The position numbers were made by a program, and so were the translations under genes. DNA of 64,000 nt from Ostrinia nubilalis (Eukaryota; Arthropoda; Insecta; Lepidoptera; Crambidae): NCBI RefSeq assembly GCF_963855985.1, contig NC_087095.1:5342001-5406000 (forward strand), written 5' to 3'. Shown here piece by piece: positions 14,501-25,505 of the stretch. The notes below the pieces were generated by a model that was given only the letters and a program-made list of their open reading frames with translations, ran no database searches and had not been told where the DNA came from. The first letter of the stretch is position 1; each line of letters begins with the position of its first letter.

Positions 14501-17500
14501 TTAGGCAGGCACCTATTTCTACTCGTAATTAAATTAAGTAACCTTTATTTATAACCCTTTGAATGGAATGTCCGCATAACAAACGATGCTTGTACTCGTA
14601 CGCAAGCGCGGCGCCAGAATAATAAGCCCCACGAGCCCGGACGGCAGAAGCGATCGTGAAATGAAGCGCGATGCAACTGTAATTGATTAATATTCACAAA
14701 AGCTGTGATCAATCACGTTCAGATACCTCTGGGAAATTCGTTTGCAGATATTCACTTAATGTGGATGACTTCATCCTTACTTAGGTACTGCGAGTAATGG
14801 ATTTAAAAGCGAATAAATTTTGAGCATGGGTAAAACTATAGTCTAATACGTGTAGCTTTGCACTACTCACGAACATGGATTGACCGTACATAAGTAAATT
14901 TTTCAGTAGGTATTATTCAGTCATCATTACACACGTCATTAATTTTGGCCTAATGAGGTCGGTGGACCATAAACGTAACATTAAAGAAGCTAATAAACAT
15001 TCTTAAAAACAATTTGATCAATCTTTTCAACACATGAGTATGATATAAGATACTTTGTAGGTATAAACTTATCACATAAAAATGAACCCAAATATTTATA
15101 GTGCTTAGATTCAGCTGGTTCCAAAAGCATGAAGAGTTTATAGTAAACTCCTAACATTTCCCGTAACCCTGTCTGATGGTCACCGTAGTTCTAAGTAAGC
15201 TGTGTTGAATGAGGCGCACGCGCCGCATGCCAATATGAGCTCGTGAAAGACGCACTCCAGGAAAACGCAAGGTAATTAGAAATACCATTCATCATGTTAA
15301 CGCCTGAGTTGATTAGGCCACATCATGGTAGCCATTAATAACGGCCACATCTTGTGGAAAATAATATTTATACATGCCGTCTTTTGCGTTGATTTACCAA
15401 ATCAACAGGCTGAAAAAAGCTCCTAAATAGCCTACCTTGTTCTTTAAACCTATGTTTATGAAACAAGGAGAAGTTTAAAGGAAACCATCGAACCTTTAAA
15501 AGTAGGTAAGTAATTTTTCTAGGCACTAGCTATAAGCCTATGGGGCAGTCCGCTACTGAAAGTATTTCTCTCCCAAAGGGCACCAAAGGATGTATAAACC
15601 TAAGCTTTTTCATTCATTTTCATTCAGGCACTGCTAGCTATCTTCTGAACTACTTTACGTTTGATAATGGGTTTTTCTACTGTAGAAACTACTCCATCCG
15701 AGAAATCTCCATCTTTCATAGGCTCCGCAACTAAAGTATATCAAACTCTATATCAATTACCAACGGAATCCTTACACTAACACTCGTTACTTCCATATCG
15801 ACTTACTAATTAGGATGTTAACAGCTAACGCGAACAAAAACTAAAGATACCCGACGAATGCACCCCAGCTGCATTTGATTACGTTGCGGCAATGCAACGT
15901 TTAAACCAGCTATTTTTACAGCCAGCCGCTATATAAAGGTAGATTCACATTTCTGTGGGGCGTTCGCGGGGCGTACGGCATTTATTGAGACAGAGATGTC
16001 TTAGTTTGTCAAATAAGCTGCTTAAACGTAATAATGTATACTTAGTTTTTATAGTAGTTATAAGTAGAACCATATAGGGATGTATTAAGATGCTAATATA
16101 TGGTTTGATGGTAGCGCCATTTTATAAAGAGTATTTTTTATAAAGAGCTTAGTACGTATTATAAAAGTTAATGTAACAAATCCATACTTAATCCCTTATT
16201 TGAATGAATTAACACCTACAATATCTACACGCGAAAATAACTCTTTTTATTATTTTGTATGTAGCGTTAAAACACGCAAACATCGCTGAAAGCAGCTATA
16301 ATAAAAATAAGGATATAGTAGGTAAGTACTTCGTCCAAAAGAAAAATTCACCAGCGAAATTGAGCATGAACTATTCTTTAAATCACTCTTTTACCAAAAT
16401 ATTATTTTACTGAACTATTACGCCTTTTTCATTGCAGTATTAAGTATATTGTCTTTCTAATAAAGGAGGATGTTAGCAACTAATCCAAACAAAAGTAAAC
16501 CCTGCAACGCTCGCAGCTGCTCTTGATTTCATTATGCGGCTAATGCAGCGTAAACCAGCTATTTTTACAACCCGTCGCTTCCACAATTTGCCCTGCCTTA
16601 GTATTTTGAATGGGAATTAAGCTGTAAAACATTTGATACAACTTTGAAATTTATTGTGTTCTGTTCGAGTGAACTTTACTGCCACAAAAAGTTTTGGGTG
16701 TCGCGATAAACACCAACATTTTTATTTGACTTGCAAAACTTTAAGCCCTTTTTGTTGCCAAAAGAATACAGTTTATTTATCTTCACACAAATGCTCTCCC
16801 ATTTCCTATCTTTTTTCATTGTTAGAAAATATAATCTTAAAGATTCCGAGAAAATTATTATAGCCTTGTAATATATTACCTACAACCTTTTATACTAAAA
16901 CTTATAAATTCGTGATCTAGACGTGATTTACTTTCTAAGTAATTATATAGGACAAGGATTAAAGTTATTTATATCGCAGGTTCTTTTAAGATGGAGGTTT
17001 TTACAAGCCCTGGCTTAGAACCATTCATTCTTCTTTTATAACCCCGGCCTGCCTAGATGGTCTTTGTAATATCTTTTATAAAAACTGTAAGATATTATAA
17101 AGTAGGAAGCTTTTAATAGACGTCGGACTTATAAATTTTATGTTATGTATTAAAAATCAGACTTAAGATAGTTTTACTAGACTTTCCTTATAACAGAAAC
17201 TAAAGTTAAATTAGGCACTTAAAACATGAAAATGTAAGTAATTTTTCACTATTTGATGCAAAATTAACTAGAGTCATTGCTAAGAGATACTGAAACTGTG
17301 GCGTCTCACAAAATCAATCAATAATACCTTACAGAACTTCTATTTTCGAATCTAATCCAAAAATACCTCAGATAATTCCCGAGTAAACACCGTATAATTC
17401 TAAATTATTTACATCCAATTCCCAAATTACTAATACATTAGTATTAAAATGTAAATAATTCTGACGCAACCTTGTGCGCCGACACGAGCCGATAATCGAA

Positions 17501-20500
17501 TAATCGGTAATAAATCGGATCAGAAATAGATGAAAACGTATCGAGTGAGCACGGGACATCCGACGAGATTCGAATCGATTACAATTGCCCTGTAAAATCC
17601 AATAGGCCCTAAACTAATTTAGGAGGCCTTTTACTTTTTCATGCTGATAAATTCGTAAACTAATGCTGGTATAGAACTAGGCTCCAAACTACGAGTAGAC
17701 TCAAAATCAAGCATCTATATTCATGCCTTGATTGCTTGAAGTCTGTTACTAGGTACATATCTAGACAAAGAATCTAGTTTTGAATGTAAATTGACAGTAC
17801 TTGTGCGTTATTACTCAAATAATACGTGCCTTAATTTCTTATTTTACTTAACTATTTTAATAATTATTTTACATTTAGATTTTCAGGTGATAAGACAAAT
17901 AAATTGAAAAAATACTTTCTAAGTATATGAGGAGATTAATTAATAGCCAATAGCTACGTAAGCACATAAAATTGCCTATGAGTAAAGCTTATTACAAAAT
18001 TAGTCCAGAATTACATGTGATGAAAATCCGAAGTTTTGTATTTGAAATTCAACACACTCAAAACAAAAGTAGGGAATGAGACAATGACACGATTTCATTA
18101 ATTATAACTTTTGACGGTACAAAGGTACGCTTAAAATGAATTCCTGTTTCCGTACAATTTGGCCAGAATCGTTTCCTCTTGCCACGAGGACGATGTTATT
18201 GTTCACACAAGTTTGTAGAGCGAAATGTTACAAATGAAATATAAATAAACAGGAATCCAAACGGGAAGTTCAAGGCACGAGAAATTACAGGGTCGCTGTT
18301 GTAAGAGAATGAATGAGCCATTTGTGTCGTACTTTGTGGGACTGAAAATCAGTACGACTGAAACACAGCGCGAAATTGAAATGCGAGCGACAAATTGCGT
18401 AACTTCATGATATGAACTTTGCGTTAAAGTTCATTTTGTTGGGAGAGTATTAATGAATATACTATCTATGTATAAATATAACATAGGACACTAGAAAATG
18501 TTATATTTGCATTTGATTTTACACAATATTTTTTTTTCAAGCATAATAACTATTAACAAAACTAGTTTCAACAATGATTCTTGAGTAGTAAAGGAATTAT
18601 AAACGAAAGATATCAGAGTTACATATCTTTTTTATTGGCACTGTTTGTCAGTGTTTGTAGGCAAGTACCAAAGTAACTTAAAAATGTAGAGCCCTCATTT
18701 CGAGTACAACGTTTTGAGGACATCGATGCACTTGAAGATAAAGGTTTAAAAATAAAACTACCTTAACTCTTGATACATCAATTAGTCAAAGAACTTTATC
18801 ATCCATCTTTCAGTCATCGTGAGCGTTCCAGAAACAATTATAATACCTAAATGCAAATAAGGAAAAAAACATCAAAACGCAATGACGGAGCGGGATTCTG
18901 ACTTATCTGATCCAGTGGCAGTCTGGTTATAAATAACGTTTTTCCAATTAATAATGAACTTTATTTTGTTTTGCAGGTTGGTATGAGAATGAAGGTCACG
19001 ACCTTCAATTAAAGTTAAAAGGTATTCCAGAAGTATTTACCAGGCAGTACAGTTAAAACCAATTATGAACTGTAACTAATGGAAACAAATAGCTATACTT
19101 AGCAAGTTTTTTTAGATGAAAGAGCCAGTTTATGTGTCAACGACAAATTATGGTTGTAACAGCCCCCTTATTGAGACAAATTATCGTGAAAGTTTAAATT
19201 TCAAATCGCTTTGCTCCGTAATGCTATCTCAAAAAAATTGGTTCTGTATTAAAAGACACCCATGGGTGAGCTTAGGTGAGGCTCGCTCGAGTCCGAGTCA
19301 GCCTGATACGGTACTGCGGACAAATGTCCAAGCTAGGACAGTAACTCGCGGCTCCGTTTTATTGGGTTCTGGTGGACCCCGTCAAGTTTTAGAGGCCCCG
19401 CGTTTTAGTGTGATAAGGTTGGAGGTTTTTAGTGGTCCCACATAACCCCGTGGTCGTCTCCGTCGGCTAGTGGGAATGCACAATTTCCCGACGTAAAAAA
19501 GGTATAGCGAATGAGTACTTACAGATGTGCCAACTCGTGTGCAATGACGAAGGCGCTGGTGAGCCCTTCATCGCGGTCGATGGCAGCGGAGCGCGTCCGG
19601 GAGCATACACCCCCCACGGGGGCGAAGCCCGAGGGCCCGCCTAACTGCGCGCGAGTCAGCCACACCGTCGCGTCCCAGCCAGTGCTTTCTGGAAGATGGG
19701 GTATGGGTAAAATACTTACTTTTAGGATGCACAAAGACTACAATAACAAGGATGCGGCCAGAAGACCATCAAGGAGGAGGTGTCACAGCAAATTCGGAGA
19801 TTTTTTCTACAACTGAGTAAAATTTTGAGAGAAGCATATTGACTGGACAATTTTGTTATAGAGAATTGAGAAGCTTACGGTAAGTATGCAACTAATTTTA
19901 AGTTTAACTTTGTAAAGTTTGCGAAATTCGAACGTGTAAGCGAAGAAAATAAGTTAGGTAATATTAGTTCTACCTTAATAATGTTAATGCCTTGTACTAA
20001 CTTTCGCGAGTGAACTTTATAACTCTTATAGCACACGCCAGGTGCGGAGTGACACAGTTACTTTAGGTAGCTTGATTTTAAAAACGTGAACGTAATTTAC
20101 TACAGTTAAGCGTAGCTAGCGAAGCATTATGATCGCTATTATTGTCTTATTTTTCACAGTATATTGAATTTAGTTTATTTACTCTGAATCAACATATATT
20201 GCAAAAAACCTGAGTACCTAAGTATGTTGATTTTCAAAAATTAGTTCTTCTAGTTTACCCCACAAATTGTTCGGATAATTAATCAGATATTTACGAAATT
20301 AAATTTTCTAGCTTTACGCAGCCGTACGTAATAGTAGGAGTATAAAAAGTTGTAAATACAATAAAAATATTGTTTACTTATACTATTATTACAAAAGTTA
20401 TCTAAGCTAGATCGTTTATCTTTGCGTTCATCGGTGTCTTATTGTATCAATTGTATTATGTATTAAAATTGGCTGATAAGAAAGAATTTAATCCCTCGTC

Positions 20501-22178
20501 ATATTACGATCGCGATTGGATTGTGGTGATGCGTGTAATTATATTGTTTAATAAGCCTTAGTAACGCTTTATAATGAAGTTATGAAATGCCATTAAAATG
20601 TGTTGAATTTTTGATTGATTTGAATATTTTTATTCAAAAAATTCAAATAAAAGTTTATGGGTTTTGAGCCGTGCCGTTAAAAGAAGTTCAATGACCTTCA
20701 TTATGTTTGGATGAGATCGAAGTACTTAGTATCTTTCGACAGTCGATGTAATCAATTACATCTGTTTATTCACAAAACGTATGATGTCACTTTTAGTATT
20801 CGGATAAAGTAGGAGATGACTCCATGATAAGAGTTTGTACCTTTACTATGATTTGTAGGTACCGTAAAACGTTGATTTTAGTGACATTTTTGTGACGTCT
20901 CGTAACGTTACTTACGTTACGTACGGGTACCTACTAATTAGACGACAGTACATCATGTGGCCGTAGCCGTATAAGTAATGCTAAATGTATTGTTACTTTA
21001 TCATGGGTGAGTAATGTAGCAGACAATTGATATGCGGACATGATAACCATAACAGTAGATATGGCAGCATCTAGAACTAAATATGACAGTGAATGAGACC
21101 ATGTATCACTGCGCTATAGTGTCGCAGAGATAGGCCGGCCGCCGCTGCATAGATAACACTATGCGCGTGATTTATGCACTGTGTATGAATTCGGTCATTT
21201 ATAATTTTAGTTAAAGAAATGCAAAACTTACCAGCGGGTAGCCTCATCAAGTGCCGATAGTTCCATTTATTCACAGCTTCCAAAGATTTCTTCACATTCC
21301 CGAATTTTATAATAGGATCTTTCTCTTCGTACAAAAACAGTTTGTTGATAACGAGTGTTATGTTTGCATCCAACGACGGGTCGTTAAAGATAGCACTGAC
21401 CTACAAAGTGTTACATAAAAATTGAGAGACGAAAACCAGACACTAAAAGCATTGCACCAAAATAAACGTGTACTCGTTACACACTGTCGGCCCGGCGGGC
21501 ATACTTACGATGTTCATTAAAGCTAAAATGTAGTGCTTGACTCTCTCGCGACCGTGGAACTTCAGCATCGTGTGATCCGCCACTATTGCCATTTCGAGCC
21601 ACAATCCGTTCACACCTGAAACATTCAACTGCTAGAGCCAGATCTTGTCGCAACGAAGCTCGTGGTAGAGTTCGCTACACACCTGACACGGGGCGAGTGA
21701 CCGGGCGCACATCGCGAAAGTATTCGGTGTCCGAGTGGTCGCTGTGTCTCGGACGCACGTGCGGTGTCGGTTCATCATCTTCCTCGAAGTCAAGTTCAAG
21801 ATCGGCGACCGTGTCGCCGGTGAGGTTGTACTGGGCCGGCCGCTCCGACCACAGCACGTCGCGCCGGCGCAGCACGTGCGTCGAGCCGGGACTCGTGGGC
21901 TGCAGGACGAACTCCTCGTTTCCAACTTGGAGCAGCCCGTAGAGCTGGCCGTCGCACTCGGTGACGGTGACGGAGGACTGCTCCTCGTGGAGCACTCGTC
22001 CTCGGTAGAACTGGCACTCGTCGTAGTAGGGGGATCGGATGGCGCGGTTTTCTTGGAGCTCGAGGTGCCAGCCGAGGATGTGGAGGTGGCGGGTGGCGTT
22101 GCCGCGGGAGCCGGGGCGCGGCGGGCTCCAGGCGCCGGCGGTGGCGAGCAGCATGGCGGCCGTCAGCCATCGCGGCAT
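2543..22178 (-). CDS. ADAMTS-family metalloprotease, 5' part (six exons, partial)
   Basis: Secreted zinc metalloprotease of the reprolysin/ADAMTS family, which acts on extracellular matrix. Exons on the minus strand are 21683-22178, 21509-21615, 21232-21400, 19523-19688, 3132-3272 and 2543-2662. All have GT/AG borders and compatible phases (1, 0, 1, 2, 2, then 2 at the left edge), giving about 399 residues. Exon 1 encodes a signal peptide (MPRWLTAAMLLATAGA) and a prodomain with two Cys (DECQFYRG, VTECDG) and an RDVR furin-type site. Exon 2 opens the catalytic domain (LWLEMAIVADHTM). Exons 4 and 5 together carry the HExxHxxGxxHD zinc site, with HELAH in exon 4 and GLTHDGEG in exon 5, followed by the Met-turn (SVMAP). 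Exon 6 begins the disintegrin-like part (FTMDEQCRTEFG). Thrombospondin and spacer exons must lie beyond the left edge. I cannot name the paralogue. A start at 22244, 22 codons upstream, is also open. Confidence 0.92.
7900..8085 (+). mobile_element. LINE 3' coding fragment, copy 1
   Basis: Encodes a tail like KAAVREERRRI...GVTTTTTLARV and ends with a GAAGAAGAAG tract. Nearly the same sequence lies at 29150-29312, so this is a dispersed repeat. It lies in ADAMTS intron 4. Confidence 0.65.
8866..10050. mobile_element. Non-autonomous DNA transposon, 1,185 bp, 8-bp target duplication (hAT- or P-like)
   Basis: Terminal inverted repeats of 28 bp start CATGGACCTATAAAAAAAG with one mismatch between ends. 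They are flanked by a perfect 8-bp duplication GCAATAGT (8858-8865 and 10051-10058). Similarity continues inward (CGGACGGA, CAACAAAA, CTGTGAC). I see no transposase frame. 8-bp duplications fit the hAT or P superfamilies. A perfect palindrome sits in the middle. Confidence 0.88.
9436..9637. repeat. Perfect palindrome: two 94-bp arms, 14-bp loop
   Basis: 9436-9529 is the exact reverse complement of 9544-9637. The loop is GGCGGCTATAATAT. It lies inside the 1,185-bp DNA transposon. Confidence 0.97.
11489..11640 (+). repeat. Dispersed repeat, copy 1
   Basis: GCGGCCGCCCGCGACTTCGTACG through GTCCAGTGGTTTGGGCTGTG, repeated at 41460-41630. It is a sequence type frequent in Lepidoptera. It lies in ADAMTS intron 4. 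Confidence 0.6.
11677..11794. repeat. MITE, GGTTGCACC-TIR family, copy 1
   Basis: Ends GGCCGAGTTGTACCACC and GGTGCAACCCAGCCTTAG are inverted. The core GGAGTTTGACAGACTTTTGACGTTTGTCAAAG is shared with 14040-14108 and 45189-45309. Confidence 0.7.
14021..14108. repeat. MITE, GGTTGCACC-TIR family, copy 2 (left end missing)
   Basis: Same core and right end as copy 1. The left inverted repeat is absent. Confidence 0.65.
15812..15930. repeat. Diverged duplicated segment, copy 1
   Basis: GGATGTTA-CA, AGCTGC, TTTGATT and AACCAGCTATTTTTACA recur in order at 16466-16585. It lies in ADAMTS intron 4. Confidence 0.5.
16466..16585. repeat. Diverged duplicated segment, copy 2
   Basis: Partner of 15812-15930, about 650 bp away. 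Confidence 0.5.
19270..19490 (+). mobile_element. LINE-type dispersed repeat fragment
   Basis: GC-richer block with a GTTCTGGTGGACCCCGTCAAG string and the coding-like remnant VLLGSGGPRQVLEAPR, typical of lepidopteran LINE 3' regions. It abuts ADAMTS exon 4. Confidence 0.45.
19689..21231. other. ADAMTS intron 3
   Basis: 1.5 kb of AT-rich sequence. I see nothing further in it. Confidence 0.6.
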
Positions 22179-22500
22179 CGTCCGCGCGCCGCCGCGGGCT
22201 TGGGCTCTCTGGGCAGCGTCGCGCGCGTCGCTGCGCTCACGCATCTACGCACATGGCGCGCGTCTCGCCGCACGGAAGGTAAACGACTCCGCGCCTCGTA
22301 GATTGCATGAGCTACGCATGCGTCATTAGTAAACAAAGGGCGAGCTCCCGTTTTTGTTTTATAATCGCACAAGTTATGGATGTTGATAAGTATTTGTAAT
22401 AAGATATCGACACGTGTTCTTGTCGCATTATTATAAACAATATTCCTAGTAAAACAAACTGAAGTGCTTCCGTATATATTTTTCCGTAATATAATCTGCG
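21683..22500 (-). promoter_or_regulatory. GC/CpG-rich first exon and probable promoter of the ADAMTS gene
   Basis: The stretch around 21690-22330 is strikingly rich in GC and CpG compared with the AT-rich surroundings, as expected for a first exon and promoter. On the minus strand a TATAAAA lies at 22357-22363, which would place a transcription start near 22330 and give a 5' leader of about 150 nt. The leader holds a six-codon upstream ORF (22237-22254) whose end overlaps the first possible ATG at 22244, which favours the ATG at 22178. The TATA assignment is an inference. Confidence 0.4.
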
Positions 22501-23477
22501 CGTATTACGCGGTGTATTCTTTGTCGTTCATGCGGTATTCTGCAATAACACAGCGAGCATACCGAAGAAACAAAAGATTTCGTTAACATTCTCTTAAGAC
22601 AAAAGTCTCCTCGGCGTTCTTTTTTCCTTTATATTGCTAGCTTTTGTTTTAGTTTTTGTTTAATATTTTTGTTGCAATACGAAAATATGCTTTCTTGCAA
22701 ATTAATTTGAAGTGTTAGCATTTTTTGCAAATATTGATGTTTGGATTGTTTGGTGATAAAAAAAGGACTAAAATCTGGAAACTCGTAAATTACCCTAAAA
22801 CCTTTGAATATTTAAAATACAGGCATAGTTCGAAACTAATTCATCAGTATCATACAACACGTGTTGTATAAAAGTTGTATTACAATAAAATGTAAGCAAA
22901 AAACTTGATTTAGTATCATTATGGAATGACGAATCTAACGGTAGCGCCCACGTCAAATCCGTCAAATCGTTAGTAGGTAGTACGAGTTAGGTCAGTATGA
23001 AAAAAAAACTAAGTCGGTAGGTATCCTTTTAAACAATGGAGGTCTCTAGTCAGTAAAAATAGTAATAGTAACTGATTTTCATCACCGTAATATCAAGTAT
23101 TATTTTCTTAAACAATAGATACGAATAAAATAATGTATCTATTAATATGTACTTACTAAATAAAAAGGAATGTAAATATTTTAAAATAATTAATATACTC
23201 AGCGGTGTTTTATTGTTTCATTCACATCCGATATTTGACACATGGTGGCACTTTCTCTTTGTAAGTGTTTAATGGGATTGTTAATACCCACACGTGGCGA
23301 GCAATTTCAAAGAAACAAAGCGAATACGTTTAAAAATACCTACTAATGTAAGCCCTGATCTGTTTTTGGGACATTGTTAACATCCAAATAATGTAGAGTA
23401 TAGTCCGCACCAATGTAAACCCTTCGAGCAATTTTTGTACCACATAAACCGAAATAAAATTAAAAAATAAATAATTA

Positions 23478-23645
23478 ACATCATCATCATCATTTCAGCC
23501 ACAGTACGTCCACAGCTGAACAATGATCGTAGGCCTCCCAAAATGATTTCCATAATGACCGGTTGATAGCGGCCAGCATCCAGCGCCTTCCTGCTACCTA
23601 TATGAGGTCGTCGGTCCACCTTGTACTCACGCTGCGACGTCCTAC
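23478..23645 (-). mobile_element. LINE 3'-end fragment with a TGATGA tail, copy 1
   Basis: Minus-strand remnant DRRPHIGSRKALDAGRYQP followed by a (TGA)n tail. Its counterpart is at 27496-27640. It lies in the intergenic region upstream of ADAMTS. Confidence 0.6.
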
Positions 23646-24610
23646 GCTGCACTAAAGCTTTAAAAAATCATTAAAATTATTTTTGACAGTACACTCTCAA
23701 AGAGCACTTTTGCTAACAACTGAACATTTTATATATCTAGTAAGTAATTTAAGTAAACCTAGTTTTTGCGACACTGAGACATTTCACTCACTATTTTTTT
23801 TACAAAATTGCCAGTTTGTATTGATGCGGACTATGGGTTAAAACCTTCATTTGTTTACCGTAACGGGCACGGTAGCTTTAGTTTATTTGAATAGTATTAC
23901 ACATATTTACTAAGAACCCTATTCCTCGGAAATGTCGATCGTACACGGTGTTTGGATACGGGCGGTCTGCGATGTAAACAGAGCTATTTTTATACATTCA
24001 CAATTTAGTCCGTAAAAGGCATGTCCTTTTTTATGGGACCAGCATTAATATTTGATTGCCGTCAAAAAAGTTTAAAAGACCTAAAATAATTGCGACTAAT
24101 TATATACCTAGATAAAATCTTCAAAAAAGGGAAAAAAGTTTCTTAAACTGGGGTTAGTGGGATGAATTTGAAGGTCAGATAAAGTTCTATCAAACCAACT
24201 TAGCAACTTTAATTTATTATTATGCCAATCTAAATAAATTATTTTTACATAATGTTGCTCTACATCAATTTTGAAGGCTCTGGTCATCATAGAGTAGATG
24301 TTTTGATATTTTAATGATGGTCTGTGAAAAAATGGTCCACAAAAGGTTAAGCATAGTAACACTGAAGTGAAGCTATTGTGCTTTTCCCTATTACATCAAG
24401 GGCCGTTACATCACAATATGCATATTCGAAAACCCAGTGAACCGTCATTATTTATAGGCGACGTCGTCACAGTTGGCTGGTGAACCGCACCCTGGCAATA
24501 TCCGTGGAAGATAACTGACACACGTTAAATGTACAGTTCTCAGCACATCAGACTGTGTTATTTTTGCTGCTGAATACGGAGTTCGAAGATTACAATAAGT
24601 AAACGTCACT

Positions 24611-24907
24611 TAGGCTGGATTGCACCATCTTACTTTAAACCTAGGTGCAGACCACTGAATTTTAGTTGGCCGATAGTTGGGCCCGATTCTAATTTGTATG
24701 AAGAATCGGCCGATACCAAATCTGTGTAATGTGCGCACTTCCTTACATCTCCAAACTGATCCAACTATCGGCCAACAAAAAGTCTGTGCTCTGCGCCTAG
24801 GCTTAACTACATAACAGACGTCAAAAGTCTGTCAAACTCTTTACAAGGAACAACAATTTTGGATATAAGTAGTTACTGTTAAAGTAAGATGATGCAACTC
24901 AGCCTTA
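24611..24907. repeat. MITE, GGTTGCACC-TIR family, copy 4, carrying a nested MITE
   Basis: Outer ends TAGGCTGGATTGCACCATCT and GATGATGCAACTCAGCCTTA. The interior is interrupted at about 24642-24799 by another inverted-repeat element. Confidence 0.7.
24642..24799. repeat. Nested MITE with TTGGCCGATAGTTGG inverted repeats
   Basis: About 158 bp. Its ends (TAGGTGCAGACCACTGA and GTCTGTGCTCTGCGCCTA) and subterminal GTTGGCCGATAGTTGG / CCAACTATCGGCCAAC are inverted. Confidence 0.7.
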
Positions 24908-25343
24908 GCAACCCGTGAGAAAGTCGACGAGAAGTCTCGGTTAAATATCCTGGGTCTAAGCTACAATTGTTATGTTACCCAAAATTAAGCAATTAGAATA
25001 AGTGATCTACCTAATTCCGAAAATTGATTGTTTTTCATTTGCTTTCTGGAAAAATGTAATTAGAGTTGGAAACATGAATAAAAGCGCCTATCTACAATCA
25101 AGTGAAACAATTTAACTCCAAATTGGGTAAAATTCGTGATAAATGTAAATTTTATAGTAGTTATCATGAAAAGGACCTTTTTGCGAAATGGACTAGCATT
25201 TGATAACCTTCTAAAAATTCCAGTGAAAAATTAACCCCTATCTAAAACGTGAAACAAAAATTATCTAACAAATAACATTGCTTCTAGTTAAATTTTCCCT
25301 AACAATTGTATTCACAAATAAAACACAAAGTTTTATAAAACAA

Positions 25344-25349
25344 TTTATT
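25344..25349 (-). terminator. Poly(A) signal of the small secreted gene
   Basis: AATAAA on the minus strand, 157 bp downstream of the stop codon at 25506. Confidence 0.5.
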
Positions 25350-25505
25350 TGAAGCATTCTAAAACTAGGGTGGAATTTAATTACCAGCAAAAGTTGGCGC
25401 GGTGGTTGTTCGAAACTAGAAGCTACGACAGATAAATTTTATCTAAAAGTTTTATGACGGTTTTACTATACGGTTCGGAATGGGCAGACCTTTCCAACCG
25501 TAGTT

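Larger units (their letters stand above)
3273..19522. other. ADAMTS intron 4, 16.25 kb
   Basis: No host exon seen. It contains the 1,185-bp DNA transposon, MITEs, LINE fragments and duplications listed separately. Other parts are AT-rich with occasional TAATTA-rich or GC-richer islands (about 5320-5450, 6540-6680, 10260-10470, 14590-14700). Confidence 0.6.
22500..25343. other. Intergenic region between ADAMTS and the small secreted gene
   Basis: Contains an 18-bp palindrome (22852-22869), a LINE fragment (23478-23645) and a nested MITE (24611-24907). No coding sequence recognised. Confidence 0.6.

Noticed and set aside
21735..22301. 188-codon plus-strand frame opposite ADAMTS exon 1
   Set aside because: It is a shadow of a GC-rich coding exon; the minus strand carries the signal peptide, prodomain motifs and correct splice phase.
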